60,560 nt of DNA from Sphingomonas sp. AOB5 (GCF_029433115.1 NZ_JARNTV010000022.1:1-60560), one strand, 5' to 3'. Counted from the first letter of the stretch, positions 18,563-29,506 are shown. Notes: a model not told the origin generated them from the sequence alone. Made by a program: numbers and translations.

Positions 18563-19976
18563 TGGTACCGCCCGTTTCGGGAATGGAGGAAATGTCCCAA
18601 CCGCCGCCCAGCGCCAGATAGAGCTGGATCAGAGCGGTCGCCTGGTCGGCCCGCGCCTGGGCGAGACCGTTGCGTGCCGAGAGCAGTTGCGACTCGGCGG
18701 TGTTGAGCGTGGTGAAATCGGTGAGGCCCGAGCGGTATTGCATCCGCGACAGGATCGCCGAGTTGTTGGCGGCCTCATAGGCAATCGCGAATTGCTCGGC
18801 GCGCTGCTGCGCGGCGTTCAGCGCGACGATGGCGTTCTCGACGTCCTCGAGGCCGGTAAGGATGGTCTGCTTGTAGGTGAGGAACGCGCCTTCGGCCGCG
18901 GCCTCGTTGGAACGGACCTGGCTGCGCAGGCGGCCGCCGTCGAAGATCGTCTGGGCAAGGCTGGCGAACAGCCGTCCGCTGATCGCGTCGAACAAGGTGG
19001 AGAGCGCGCCGCCGCCCGAATTGAGGCTGCCGCCGATCGAGAGTGCGGGATAGAGCTGGGCCTCGGCCACGCCGATCCGCGCGGTGGCGGCGGCGAGATT
19101 GCGTTCGGCCGAACGCACATCGGGGCGCTGGCGCAGCGTATCGGCGGGGATGCCCACCGCGATGCTGGCCGGGCCGGCGGGGATCGGACGAACCGTTTCC
19201 ATCTGGGCCTTGAGCGCGCCGGGCGCCTGCCCGGTCAGTACGCCGAGCCGCGAGACGAAGCCGTTATAGCTGGCTTCGATCGAGGGGATCGTCGCGGCGG
19301 TCTGGGCGCGGGAGGCGCGGGCCTGTTCGCCGTCGAGCGACGAGACGAGACCCGCCTGAACGCGGAAACCGGCGATCTCCAGATTGTCGTCCTGGATGGC
19401 GAGGCTGTCGCGCGCATTGGCGAGCTGCTGCTGCGCGAGGCGGGCGAGGACATAGTTGCGCGCGATCTCGCCCTGCACCGAGATCAGTACGCTGGCATAA
19501 TCGAACTTCGCCGCGTCGAATGCCGCGCCCGATGCCTCGATCCCGCGGCTGACTCCGCCGAACAGATCGAGCTGATAGCTGGCGTCGGCGCCGATCGAGA
19601 AACTGTCATTCGCGCCGGAGAAATTCTGGCCTGCCACGTTCACGTTGCGCGAATAGCCGGCCGATCCGCTGATCGTGGGCAACAGCGACGCGCGCGACTG
19701 GACCAGCGACTCGCGGGCCTGACGCAGCCGGGTGACCGCCACCGCGACATCGAGATTGGCGGTGCGCCCTTGCTCGACCAGCTGGCCCAGCATCGGATCG
19801 TCGAACTTCGCCCACCAGCGGCCGAGATCCTCGGGATTCTGCTGGTTGGCGGCGACCGACCATGCATCGGGCACGCCGAGTTCGGTCGCGCTCTTGGGGC
19901 GATAGTCCGGGCCGGTGGCGCACGCCGAAAGCGGCAGCGCGGCGACGAGGAGCAAGGTGATCGGGCGTTTGATCAT
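18555..19976 (-). CDS. TolC/NodT-family outer-membrane efflux lipoprotein
   Basis: 473 aa from ATG 19976. The signal peptide ends in a lipobox (LPLSACATG), then GPDYRPKSATELGVPDAW, the usual beginning of NodT-type proteins. Two OEP repeats rich in Ala-Gln-Arg helices follow (LGQLVEQGRTANLDVAVAVT; RPDVRSAERNLAAATARIGV). It forms the trimeric outer-membrane exit duct for the MacA/MacB-like proteins encoded next. It is the first gene of the four-gene operon. The frame remains open 5' to 20111, but that part has no signal peptide and no start context. Confidence 0.93.
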   Translation of the reverse strand: MIKRPITLLLVAALPLSACATGPDYRPKSATELGVPDAWSVAANQQNPEDLGRWWAKFDDPMLGQLVEQGRTANLDVAVAVTRLRQARESLVQSRASLLPTISGSAGYSRNVNVAGQNFSGANDSFSIGADASYQLDLFGGVSRGIEASGAAFDAAKFDYASVLISVQGEIARNYVLARLAQQQLANARDSLAIQDDNLEIAGFRVQAGLVSSLDGEQARASRAQTAATIPSIEASYNGFVSRLGVLTGQAPGALKAQMETVRPIPAGPASIAVGIPADTLRQRPDVRSAERNLAAATARIGVAEAQLYPALSIGGSLNSGGGALSTLFDAISGRLFASLAQTIFDGGRLRSQVRSNEAAAEGAFLTYKQTILTGLEDVENAIVALNAAQQRAEQFAIAYEAANNSAILSRMQYRSGLTDFTTLNTAESQLLSARNGLAQARADQATALIQLYLALGGGWDISSIPETGGTNG

Positions 19977-20027
19977 GGGGGCTAGATGGTTTCGAACGCC
20001 ATTGGGTTCCACAAAAACTATGTCGCA

Positions 20028-20040
20028 GTTTGTCGCAAAC
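20028..20040. promoter_or_regulatory. Palindrome upstream of the efflux operon
   Basis: GTTTG-TCG-CAAAC is a perfect 5-bp inverted repeat with a 3-nt centre, about 52 nt before the TolC-like start. TGTCGCA also occurs twice with a 10-bp period (20021-20027 and 20031-20037). This is a possible repressor operator in the divergent efflux/acs promoter region; the regulator is unknown. Confidence 0.3.
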
Positions 20041-20142
20041 GTTGCTGGACTGCGGATCGGAGCGTCGCCGTAACGGAAACAGCGCCTTGCGCACCGGGGA
20101 TGCATGGGCAAAGAGCAATCAACCCAGAGCTGGAGAATCCAT

Positions 20143-22080
<1,938 letters not shown>

Positions 22081-22085
22081 ATTTC

Positions 22086-22209
22086 AATCCTCCCCCGCCA
22101 GGGGGAGGTGGCGCCGAAGGCGACGGAGGGGGAGGACTCCCCAACCTCTGTTCTGGAATCCTCCCCCTCCGTCAGCTGCGCTGACACCTCCCCCTGGCGG
22201 GGGAGGATT
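22086..22209. repeat. Long palindromic repeat element (sphingomonad-type), copy 1
   Basis: Two ~51-bp arms, 22086-22136 and 22159-22209, are inverted copies of each other. They share AATCCTCCCCCGCCAGGGGG at the outer ends and GACGGAGGGGGAGGA at the inner ends; only the arm centres differ (GCGCCGAAGGC against CAGCGCAGCTG), each a small palindrome. The element begins 5 nt after the acs stop. A second, related element is at 41931-42061. In RNA it would form a long stem able to end transcription or protect the acs mRNA. The rest of the gap up to 22379 holds no gene and presumably the promoter of the M13 peptidase. Confidence 0.85.
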
Positions 22210-22379
22210 TTTAAACTGAGTCTGCCCGGACATTTACGCGAAACGATCGTCTGTGACGGCGTTCGCTCCACCTGATCCCGGTCCAGCCGCGTTTCGTCCA
22301 TACGCCTGCGACGAACCGTTGCCGGGCATCGGGCGGGCCGATATAGTTTCATAAGACACTTTCCAGAGGGGCTGTCCGC

Positions 22380-24419
22380 ATGAAGTTCAAGACCTTTGCT
22401 CGCCTCACCGCGGGCGCCGCTTTGCTGGCTATTTCGATGCCGGCGCTCACCCAGTCGGTGCCCTCGGGCCCGCGTTACGGCAGCTTCGGCGTCGATCTGA
22501 CCACGATCGACACCAGCGTGAAGCCGGGCGACGATTTCTGGACCTACGTAAATGGCGGCTGGGACAAGCGCACCGAGATCGCGGCCGACCGCGCCAGCGC
22601 CGGTTACGGCGTCAAGCTGACCGAAGAAGCCGAGGTCAATGTCCGCAAGATCCTGGACGACATGGCCGCCAACCCCGCCCAGTTCGGCGCCAAGGGCAAG
22701 CAGATCGGCGATTTCTACGCCAGCTGGATGGACGAGGCGGGAATCGAAGCGCGCGGCACCGCGCCGCTGAAGCCCTATCTCGACCGGATCAACGGCGCCA
22801 ACGACAAAGCCGCGCTGCAGGTGCTGTTCGCCAGCGTCGGTTATCAGTCGCCGGTCGGCCTGGGCATCATCCCCGATCTCGCCGATCCGTCGCGCTACAC
22901 GGCGGCGGTCGGTCAGGGCGGTCTCGGCATGCCGAGCGACTATTATTTGCTCGAAGGCGAGAAGTATGACGGCTTCCGCAAGGCCTATCGCGCCTATATC
23001 CAGCGCATCCTCGAACTGACCGGCGTCGCCGACGCATCGGCCAAGGCCGACACGATCTTCGCGCTGGAAACCGCGATGGCCAAGGTCCACTGGACCCCGG
23101 TCCAGAGCCGCGACATCGCCAAGCTGAACGATCCGCAGAGCCTTGAGGGTCTCGAGAAGAAGGCGCCGGACTGGGATTGGGCGCTGCTGCTCAAGACCGC
23201 GGGCGTCGATTCCTCGCCGACGATCCTGATGACCCAGAACACCGCGGTGACCGCGCTGGGCAAGATCTTCAACGAGACTCCGGTGCAGACGTGGAAGGAC
23301 TATCTGACCTTCCACTTCGTCAGCAGCAACGCGTCCTATCTGCCCAAGGTGTTCGACGACACCCGCTTCGGCTTCTATTCGACCACCCTGTCGGGCGTGA
23401 AGACCAAGCGCGAGCGCTGGAAGCGCGGCATCCAGATGGTCAACGGCGCGCTGGGTGAATCGGTCGGCGAGATCTATGTCGCCCGCCACTTCCCGCCCGC
23501 GGCGCAGAAGCAGATGGGCGAGCTCATCGAGAATCTGCGTGGCGCCTACAAGGAGCGGATCGAGAAGTCGTCGTGGATGGACGAGGCGACCCGCGCCGCC
23601 GCGCTGAAGAAGCTGGCTGCGTTCGAACCGCGCATCGGCTTCCCGGAGAAGTATATCGACTATTGGTCGCTGGCGATCGATCGGGGCGATATCCTGGGCA
23701 ATGTGATGCGCAGCGGCGAATTCGAGCATCAGCTCGAGCTGCAGCGTTTCCCCAAGCCGGTGGACCGCACCCTGTGGAGCATGACCCCGCAGACGGTGAA
23801 CGCCTATTACAACCCCCTGGCGAACCAGATCACCTTCCCGGCCGCGATCCTGCAGCCGCCCTATTTCGACATGAATGCCGATCCGGCGGTGAACTATGGC
23901 GCGATCGGCGCGATCATCGGCCATGAAATGGGCCATGGCTTCGACGATCAGGGCAGCATGTTCGGCCCGACCGGCAAGTTCGAGAATTGGTGGACCGAAG
24001 CGGCAAAGACCGCGTTCAAGGCGCGCACCGCCGCGCTGGGCGCCCAGTTCGATGGCTATGAGCCGCTACCCGGCCTGCACATCAAGGGTGCGCTGACCAT
24101 GGGCGAGAATATCGGCGATCTGGGCGGCGTCGAGGCGGCCTATGGCGCGTACCAGCGCTATCAGGCGACGCACGGCAAGGCGAAGGTGATCAACGGCCTG
24201 ACCGGCGATCAGCGCTTCTTCCTGTCCTATGCCCAGGCCTGGCAGAGCAAGTCGCGCGACGATGCGCTGCGCAACCAGGTGCTGACCGACCCGCACTCGC
24301 CGGCCAAGTATCGCGTCAACGGCATCGTCCGTAACGTCGACGCCTGGTACGTCGCGTTCAACGTGAAGCCCGGCGACAAGCTGTACCTCGCGCCGAAGGA
24401 TCGCGTGAAGATCTGGTAA
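22380..24419 (+). CDS. M13-family (neprilysin/PepO-like) zinc metallopeptidase
   Basis: 679 aa with an N-terminal signal peptide (LTAGAALLAISMPALTQS, about residues 9-26), so it is exported. The zinc motif IGHEMGHGFDD (HExxH) is at about 514-524, the downstream ligand motif ENIGDLGGVEAAY at about 576-588, and the substrate-binding NAYYNPLANQITFPA at about 475-489. These are the defining M13 features. The N-terminal half (SVKPGDDFWTYVNGGW) is the typical M13_N start. It cleaves oligopeptides in the periplasm. A strong hairpin terminator follows, so it is likely monocistronic. Confidence 0.95.
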   Translation: MKFKTFARLTAGAALLAISMPALTQSVPSGPRYGSFGVDLTTIDTSVKPGDDFWTYVNGGWDKRTEIAADRASAGYGVKLTEEAEVNVRKILDDMAANPAQFGAKGKQIGDFYASWMDEAGIEARGTAPLKPYLDRINGANDKAALQVLFASVGYQSPVGLGIIPDLADPSRYTAAVGQGGLGMPSDYYLLEGEKYDGFRKAYRAYIQRILELTGVADASAKADTIFALETAMAKVHWTPVQSRDIAKLNDPQSLEGLEKKAPDWDWALLLKTAGVDSSPTILMTQNTAVTALGKIFNETPVQTWKDYLTFHFVSSNASYLPKVFDDTRFGFYSTTLSGVKTKRERWKRGIQMVNGALGESVGEIYVARHFPPAAQKQMGELIENLRGAYKERIEKSSWMDEATRAAALKKLAAFEPRIGFPEKYIDYWSLAIDRGDILGNVMRSGEFEHQLELQRFPKPVDRTLWSMTPQTVNAYYNPLANQITFPAAILQPPYFDMNADPAVNYGAIGAIIGHEMGHGFDDQGSMFGPTGKFENWWTEAAKTAFKARTAALGAQFDGYEPLPGLHIKGALTMGENIGDLGGVEAAYGAYQRYQATHGKAKVINGLTGDQRFFLSYAQAWQSKSRDDALRNQVLTDPHSPAKYRVNGIVRNVDAWYVAFNVKPGDKLYLAPKDRVKIW

Positions 24420-24445
24420 GCCTGGCTACCGGTTGAGATGAGAAC

Positions 24446-24473
24446 GGGGCGTCGCACGATGGTGCGGCGCCCC
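24446..24473 (+). terminator. Rho-independent-type terminator after the M13 peptidase gene
   Basis: GGGGCGTCGCAC pairs with GTGCGGCGCCCC (12 bp, one G-T pair) around a GATG loop, followed by CTCTTCGTTT on the plus strand. It starts 26 nt after the stop codon. Confidence 0.75.
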
Positions 24474-24508
24474 CTCTTCGTTTGGGGATGCCTCAGGGTT
24501 GAGACCGG

Positions 24509-25129
24509 TCAATCATATTCCCAGCAGGTATAATAGTCGCCCCAGAGGTGGCGGCAGCCGGTGATCATACCGAGGTCTCTGACCGAAGCCGGTGCAATCC
24601 AGAGCCCGGACTGGTCGAAATGGCCTTTCGCCAACATCACGTCGCCGCTGGGATCGTAGACGGTGGCGCCCCAAGGCTGGCGCATGTCGCCATGGCGGAA
24701 CGCGACACGCACCGGCGGCCCCGGGACGGTGATATAGTCGATGTTGCCATCCTGACCGTAACGTTCTCCCGGCACCGAACCCGCCTTCGCGATGATGGCT
24801 TCATAATGATCGCGGTCGATGGTCAACCGGATCAGGCTGGCGAAGAAATTACCCGCGTCGAACAGCGGCATGACGACCACCACACTGACCGCGAACAAGA
24901 GCGGCGCTAGCCCGATTAGAAGCGCGCGTTGCCGTCGCTCGACCGGCAGCTTCATGCCGCGGTCGATCCAGATCAGGGTGCCGATCAGCATCGCGATGAG
25001 GCCAGCGGCGACCAGCAGAAAGAGCAGATACCCGATGGCCAACGACCAGACGCCGAAGAATCCGGCCGCCAGCGGAAGGATGGCCAATAGCGCATAGAAT
25101 CTGAACATCCGTCCGAGATGATCGGCCAC
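24509..25129 (-). CDS. Hypothetical membrane protein
   Basis: 206 aa from a GTG at 25129; the ATG at 25108 (MFRFYALLA) is an alternative start. Three hydrophobic segments are visible: about residues 10-30, 31-52 and 68-90 (ALLIGLAPLLFAVSVVVVMP). A soluble C-terminal part of about 115 residues follows, with DGNIDYITVPGPPVRVAFRH and two Cys near the end (GCRHLWGDYYTCWEYD) that could form a disulfide outside the cytoplasm. No family recognised. It faces the M13 gene tail to tail. Confidence 0.65.
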   Translation of the reverse strand: MADHLGRMFRFYALLAILPLAAGFFGVWSLAIGYLLFLLVAAGLIAMLIGTLIWIDRGMKLPVERRQRALLIGLAPLLFAVSVVVVMPLFDAGNFFASLIRLTIDRDHYEAIIAKAGSVPGERYGQDGNIDYITVPGPPVRVAFRHGDMRQPWGATVYDPSGDVMLAKGHFDQSGLWIAPASVRDLGMITGCRHLWGDYYTCWEYD

Positions 25130-25155
25130 TGCCCTGTCCTTTCCGTACGAGGATT

Positions 25156-25842
25156 CTAAGTCTCGCGCTCCGCCTTCAACCTAGCATCGTTCTTCGCAAA
25201 TTCGCGCAGCGCGTCCTTGCCGTTCCAGCGCGCGGTTTTGTCCTTTGACGCCGCCAGCCGCGTCGCAGTCTCGCGGGCGGCCGTACGCAGCGCCGGGTCC
25301 TTCTTGCCGCCGATCGCGCGGAGTGCCCAGTTGACGCCCTTCTTCACGAAGTTGCGTTCGTCGGTCGCGGCGCTCTCGATCAGCTTCAAGCCCTCGAGGT
25401 AATCGGCCTGCTTGCCGTGCAGCGCCAGGCAGGCCAGCAGCGCGAAGCCGGCCCGCCGCCCGAACTCATCGTTCAGCCGCGCCCACTCCGCCACCTTGGC
25501 GGGCGCATGCGGTACGCGATCGAACAGTTTGAAACAGGCGGTGTCGGTGACGCCCCAATTGTCGAAATCGGCGCGCCAGCGGTCCATCTGTTCCCGCGTC
25601 ACCTGCGCCGCATCGTCGATCAGGATCGCGGCGATGCGTGCTTCGTACCAACCGGTCGCCCACAGCGCTTCGGCCAGTTCGTGATCGTTCCGCAGCGGCT
25701 TGGCGATCGCCTGGATCGCGGCCATCGGCACGCCCCAGGCCTGTTCGACATGGATGCCGAACTTCGGCCCCATCCGCTCGCGGTACGAAAACGAAGAGGC
25801 GGCCTGCAGGGATTGCAGGACCGCCTCCACGCGTTCGTCCAT
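25156..25842 (-). CDS. AlkD-like DNA alkylation repair protein (HEAT-like repeats)
   Basis: 228 aa from ATG 25842 (MDERVEAVLQSLQAASS). It is helical throughout, with the AlkD pattern ALWATGWYEARIAAILIDD (about residues 55-73), DNWGVTDTACFKLFDR (about 92-107), FGRRAGFALLACLALHGK (about 125-142) and NFVKKGVNWALRAIGGKK (about 161-178). AlkD enzymes remove bulky or cationic alkylated bases. From this sequence the enzyme activity itself is not certain, because many relatives are untested. It lies 8 nt downstream of the peptide transporter gene. Confidence 0.82.
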   Translation of the reverse strand: MDERVEAVLQSLQAASSFSYRERMGPKFGIHVEQAWGVPMAAIQAIAKPLRNDHELAEALWATGWYEARIAAILIDDAAQVTREQMDRWRADFDNWGVTDTACFKLFDRVPHAPAKVAEWARLNDEFGRRAGFALLACLALHGKQADYLEGLKLIESAATDERNFVKKGVNWALRAIGGKKDPALRTAARETATRLAASKDKTARWNGKDALREFAKNDARLKAERET

Positions 25843-25850
25843 CGAAGGGA

Positions 25851-27494
25851 TCAGCGGGTTTCGCCGCTGGTCCCGGTTCCGGCCGCCTGCGGCTCGCCGA
25901 GTTCGGACTGACCGGCCAGCTCGTCGTCCTTCAGCGTATCGAGGTGCATCAGCTTCTTCACGATCGGCGACAGGATCAGCACCGCCAGCGCGATGCCCAT
26001 CGTCCACAGGCCGATGTTCCAATAGACGTCGAGCGTGCCCTGCTTGGTCATCTCGCCGTCATGACCGCCGGTTGCCTCACCGATCTTGCCCGCGACGAAA
26101 TTGCCCACCGCGGTCATGTAGAACCAGGCGCCCATGATGAGCGACGCCAGATGCTTCGGCGCGAGGCGGTTCATGGCCGAGAGACCCACCGGCGACAGGC
26201 AGAGCTCGCCGGTCGTCTGGAAGAAGTAGATCAGGAACACGAACAGCACCGGCGTCATCACTTCCGGACCGACCATCTGCGCACCCCATACGAAGATGAG
26301 GAACGAGAAGCCGACCTGTGCGAGCGCGAGGCCGAACTTGGCCGGGGCCGAAGGCTCGAGACCCTTCTTGCCCAGCCAGACCCACAGGCCCGCGAAGATC
26401 GGACCCATCAGCACGATGTAGATCGGGTTGATCGACTGGAACAGCGAAGCCGGAACGCCTGCACGGTCGACGAAGCGATCGGTGTAGAGGTTGAGGCTGC
26501 CGCCGGCCTGTTCGAACAGGCCCCAGAAGACCGGGTTCAGCGCGATCAGGAACAGCACGACGAACATGCGGTCACGCGCATGCGGCTCCAGCTTGAAGCT
26601 CTCGTACAGGACGTAGAGCAGCAGGCCGACGCCCGACACGATCAGCAGGTTCTGGATCACGCTCTGATACTGGATCAGGCCCCAGATCACGAACGCCGAG
26701 GCAAAGCCCAGCGCATAGACGATATATTCGAACTTGATGCCCGCCACCGGGCGCGCAAGCTTTGCAGGATCGGGCGATTCGCCCTGACCCATCAGCAGCG
26801 GCTTGCCGAGCACGAACACGATCAGGCCGAGCAGCATGCCGAGGCCCGCCGCGCCGAAGCCATAGGCCCAGCCATAGGTCTCGCCCAGCCAGCCGGCCAG
26901 GATGGTGCCGATCGCGGCGCCGACGTTGATGCCCATGTAGAAGATCGTATAGGCGCCGTCGCGGCGCACATCGGTGCGTGCATAGAGCTGGCCGACGATC
27001 ACCGAGATATTGGCCTTCAGGAAGCCCGAGCCGACGATGATCAGCGAGAGCGCCATCCAGAACACGTTGATCGCGGGATCGGCCTGCTTGATGACCGGAT
27101 CGATCACGCCGGTGGAGCCTTCCACCGCCATCAGCACATGGCCCATGGTGAGCAGCACGGCGCCGAACAGCACCGCCTTGCGCTGACCCAGATAGCGATC
27201 GGCCAGATAGCCGCCCAGAACCGGGGTGATGTACACGAGGCTGGTATAGGCGCCGTAGATCAGGTTCGCGTGGCTATCGCCGAACAGCCAGTGCTTGGTG
27301 AGGTAGAAGATCAGCAGTGCGCGCATGCCGTAATAGGAGAAACGCTCCCACATTTCGGCGAAGAACAGGACGTAGAGTCCCTTGGGATGGCCCGCAAATT
27401 CGGGCTTCTTGCTGGTGGCGATCATGCCGCCCCCGGCAAGGAACACCAGCAACGCGATTCCCGCGAGCATGGCGATGATATCTTCTGTCCGCAA
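25851..27494 (-). CDS. POT-family proton-dependent oligopeptide transporter
   Basis: 547 aa from a TTG at 27494 with AAGGGGAG about 7 nt upstream; the frame extends to another TTG at 27512. The POT/PTR2 motif is FFAEMWERFSYYGMRALLIF (about residues 46-65), with the proton-coupling ExxER-like EMWERFSYYG and later GDIL-type GLFEQAGGSLN. FYMGINVGAAIGTILAGWLG is the second signature. About 12-14 transmembrane helices are visible. It imports di- and tripeptides with protons. The peptide-rich setting (M13, M28 and S9 peptidases in the same window) fits a peptide-scavenging lifestyle, though the genes are not linked in an operon. Confidence 0.93.
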   Translation of the reverse strand: MRTEDIIAMLAGIALLVFLAGGGMIATSKKPEFAGHPKGLYVLFFAEMWERFSYYGMRALLIFYLTKHWLFGDSHANLIYGAYTSLVYITPVLGGYLADRYLGQRKAVLFGAVLLTMGHVLMAVEGSTGVIDPVIKQADPAINVFWMALSLIIVGSGFLKANISVIVGQLYARTDVRRDGAYTIFYMGINVGAAIGTILAGWLGETYGWAYGFGAAGLGMLLGLIVFVLGKPLLMGQGESPDPAKLARPVAGIKFEYIVYALGFASAFVIWGLIQYQSVIQNLLIVSGVGLLLYVLYESFKLEPHARDRMFVVLFLIALNPVFWGLFEQAGGSLNLYTDRFVDRAGVPASLFQSINPIYIVLMGPIFAGLWVWLGKKGLEPSAPAKFGLALAQVGFSFLIFVWGAQMVGPEVMTPVLFVFLIYFFQTTGELCLSPVGLSAMNRLAPKHLASLIMGAWFYMTAVGNFVAGKIGEATGGHDGEMTKQGTLDVYWNIGLWTMGIALAVLILSPIVKKLMHLDTLKDDELAGQSELGEPQAAGTGTSGETR

Positions 27495-27659
27495 AGGACT
27501 GCTCCCCTTCAAGCTATTTGCTCGCCCTGCGCAATTCCGTCAGGACGATGAATGGCTTGGGAACCTAACGACTCAATCACACATGCCAAGCGCATTGTGA
27601 CCGATTGGTTTCACGTCGGCCGCATTGCGGGACGGGGCAAGGCGGCCTAGCTGGGCCTC

Positions 27660-28247
27660 ATGATATTCAACGATCGCACCACGCCGCTGTCGCTCCTCGA
27701 AACCCGCCGTTCGGGCAAGCCGCGCGATCTGGTCGCGCCGGGGCCGGACATGGACCAACTCCACGCGATGATCGCCATCGCCTCACGCACGCCGGACCAC
27801 GGCAAGCTGTTCCCCTGGCGCTTCGTGATCGTGCCCGACGATGCCCGCGCCGCGCTGGCGGCGAAGCTGGGCGAGATCGTGATGGCGGAGAAGGCCGATG
27901 CCGGCCCGCGCGACGTGGAAGCGGCGGCGCAGTTCGCCACCCAGTCGCCCGCTTTGGTCGTGGTACTCTCGAAGCCCGTCCATGGCCACAAGGTGCCGGT
28001 GTGGGAGCAGGAGCTTTCCGCGGGTGCCGCCTGCATGAACCTGCTCCACGCCGCGCATGCGATGGGTTTCGTCGGCGGCTGGCTGACCGGATGGGCAAGC
28101 TATTCGGATGCGGTGCGCGACCTGTTCGGCGCGGCGCCGGAGAAGATCGCGGGATTCATGTTCATCGGCACGCCTGCGCGAGACCTTGAGGAACGGCCCC
28201 GTCCGTTACTGTCCGAAATCGTACAGGTCTGGTCGGTGGGGGACTAG
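27660..28247 (+). CDS. Nitroreductase-family flavoprotein
   Basis: 195 aa. LETRRSGKPRDLVAPGPD (about residues 13-30) and ASRTPDHGKLFPWRFVIV (about 41-58) match the YdjA-like subgroup of FMN-dependent nitroreductases, in which the phosphate-binding Arg residues sit near the N-terminus. GAACMNLLHAAHAMGFVGGW and the ending FMFIGTPARDLEERPRP are also typical. It should use NAD(P)H to reduce nitro or quinone compounds; the substrate is unknown. It is divergent from the POT gene and upstream of a GntR regulator. Confidence 0.9.
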   Translation: MIFNDRTTPLSLLETRRSGKPRDLVAPGPDMDQLHAMIAIASRTPDHGKLFPWRFVIVPDDARAALAAKLGEIVMAEKADAGPRDVEAAAQFATQSPALVVVLSKPVHGHKVPVWEQELSAGAACMNLLHAAHAMGFVGGWLTGWASYSDAVRDLFGAAPEKIAGFMFIGTPARDLEERPRPLLSEIVQVWSVGD

Positions 28248-28261
28248 ACGGACACTGTATT

Positions 28262-28279
28262 TGGTGTATTATCACACCA
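28262..28279. promoter_or_regulatory. Inverted repeat overlapping the GntR gene start
   Basis: TGGTGT-ATTATC-ACACCA is a perfect 6-bp inverted repeat whose last base is the A of the regulator's ATG. TATTAT inside it (28267-28272) resembles a -10 box. GntR regulators of this type often repress themselves from a GTGT/ACAC palindrome, so this is a plausible autoregulatory operator. Confidence 0.5.
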
Positions 28280-28635
28280 TGACAGCGCTCGAACATGACG
28301 ACAGCCCGGTATATCTGAAGCTTCGCGCGACGATCGCTGCGGCGATCCTGCGGGGCCAGTTCCGGGCAGGGGACCAGCTTCCTTCGGTGCGTGCACTCGC
28401 CGCCGAACATGGCGCCAATCCGCTGACCGTGGCCAAGGCCTATCAGAGCTTCCAGGACGATGGTTATGTCGAGGTTCGCCGCGGCGTGGGCATGTTCGTG
28501 CTGCCGGGCACGGTCGAGCGGCTGCGCATCGCCGAGCGCGAGCGGTTCCTCAACGGCATGTGGCCGCGGGTGCGCGATCATATCGCGCTGCTGGGCCTCG
28601 ATGCCCGCGAATTGCTGGACCGCGAGCTGGTCTGA
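28279..28635 (+). CDS. GntR-family transcriptional regulator (YtrA-like)
   Basis: 118 aa. The winged-helix domain is complete: SPVYLKLRATIAAAILRGQF, AGDQLPSVRALAAEHGANPL, TVAKAYQSFQDDGYVEVRRG (about residues 9-75). Only a short helical tail of about 40 residues follows, which is the YtrA subfamily pattern. No Shine-Dalgarno sequence precedes the ATG, so the mRNA may be leaderless. YtrA-like regulators usually sit beside ABC transporter genes; here the next gene, 5 nt away, is signal peptidase I. The effector is unknown. Confidence 0.9.
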   Translation: MTALEHDDSPVYLKLRATIAAAILRGQFRAGDQLPSVRALAAEHGANPLTVAKAYQSFQDDGYVEVRRGVGMFVLPGTVERLRIAERERFLNGMWPRVRDHIALLGLDARELLDRELV

Positions 28636-28640
28636 CTGCG

Positions 28641-29480
28641 ATGAGCACCACGCCGGAACCTGAAAAGAAGGATAGCTGGCGCGGGACGATCCGTTTCGTC
28701 ATCCTGTTGTTCGCAGGCGTTTTTACGTTCCAGACGGTCGCGGCGAAGCCTTTCTACATTCCTTCCAGTTCGATGATGCCCGCACTCGTGAAGGGCGACC
28801 GGCTGGTGGTGACCAAATATCCCTATGGCTGGTCCTATGCCTCGCCTTCGATCCATGGATCGGCGGTGATCCCCGGACGTCTGCTGGGCACTCTGCCCGA
28901 GCGCGGCGACATCGTGACGGTGGCGCGGCGCGGCGACGGCGCGGACCTGATCAAGCGCGTGATCGGTCTGCCCGGCGACACGATCGCGGTGCAGGGCGGG
29001 GTGGTGGTCCTGAACGGCAAGCCGGTGCCGCGCGTGGCGCATGGCACGGCGATGCTGCCGGTCGACGCCAACCTGCCGTGCGACGGCGCGCTGGCCCAGT
29101 TCCGCCGGACGGGGCCGGACGGCAAGCTGCATTGCGAATTGCCGCTGTTCCGCGAGACCCTGCCCAACGGGGCGAGCTACGACACGATCGATCTGGGGCC
29201 GGACTATACCAGCTTCGGTGATGACTATGGGCAAGTCACCGTCCCCGCGGGTCATGTGTTCCTGATGGGCGACAATCGCGACCAGTCGGCCGACAGCCGC
29301 TTTCCGCTGCCGACCGGGCTGGGCGGCGCGGTGCCGGTCGAGAGCTTGGGCGGGCGTGCCGAGTTCGTGACCCACAGCTATGACGGCAGCGGATCGGCGT
29401 TCAACCCGATCAGCTGGGTCTCGTCCCTGCGCGGCGACCGCGCGGGCGAGAGTCTGCGTCCGGCGCACGAGGCGAAATAG
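28641..29480 (+). CDS. lepB: Signal peptidase I
   Basis: 279 aa. After a short cytoplasmic start, one transmembrane helix (about residues 15-36, IRFVILLFAGVFTFQTVAA) leads to the catalytic domain. The nucleophile Ser is in IPSSSMMPAL (about 46), the general-base Lys in LIKRVIGLPGDTI (about 115), and the box E GDNRDQSADSRF is at about 212-223. It removes signal peptides on the periplasmic face of the inner membrane. Only 5 nt separate it from the GntR gene, so both may share one transcript. The genome may hold another lepB in the usual lepA/rnc context; that cannot be seen here. Confidence 0.92.
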   Translation: MSTTPEPEKKDSWRGTIRFVILLFAGVFTFQTVAAKPFYIPSSSMMPALVKGDRLVVTKYPYGWSYASPSIHGSAVIPGRLLGTLPERGDIVTVARRGDGADLIKRVIGLPGDTIAVQGGVVVLNGKPVPRVAHGTAMLPVDANLPCDGALAQFRRTGPDGKLHCELPLFRETLPNGASYDTIDLGPDYTSFGDDYGQVTVPAGHVFLMGDNRDQSADSRFPLPTGLGGAVPVESLGGRAEFVTHSYDGSGSAFNPISWVSSLRGDRAGESLRPAHEAK

Positions 29481-29506
29481 CGCGCCGAATCTGCTAGCGT
29501 TCCGGC

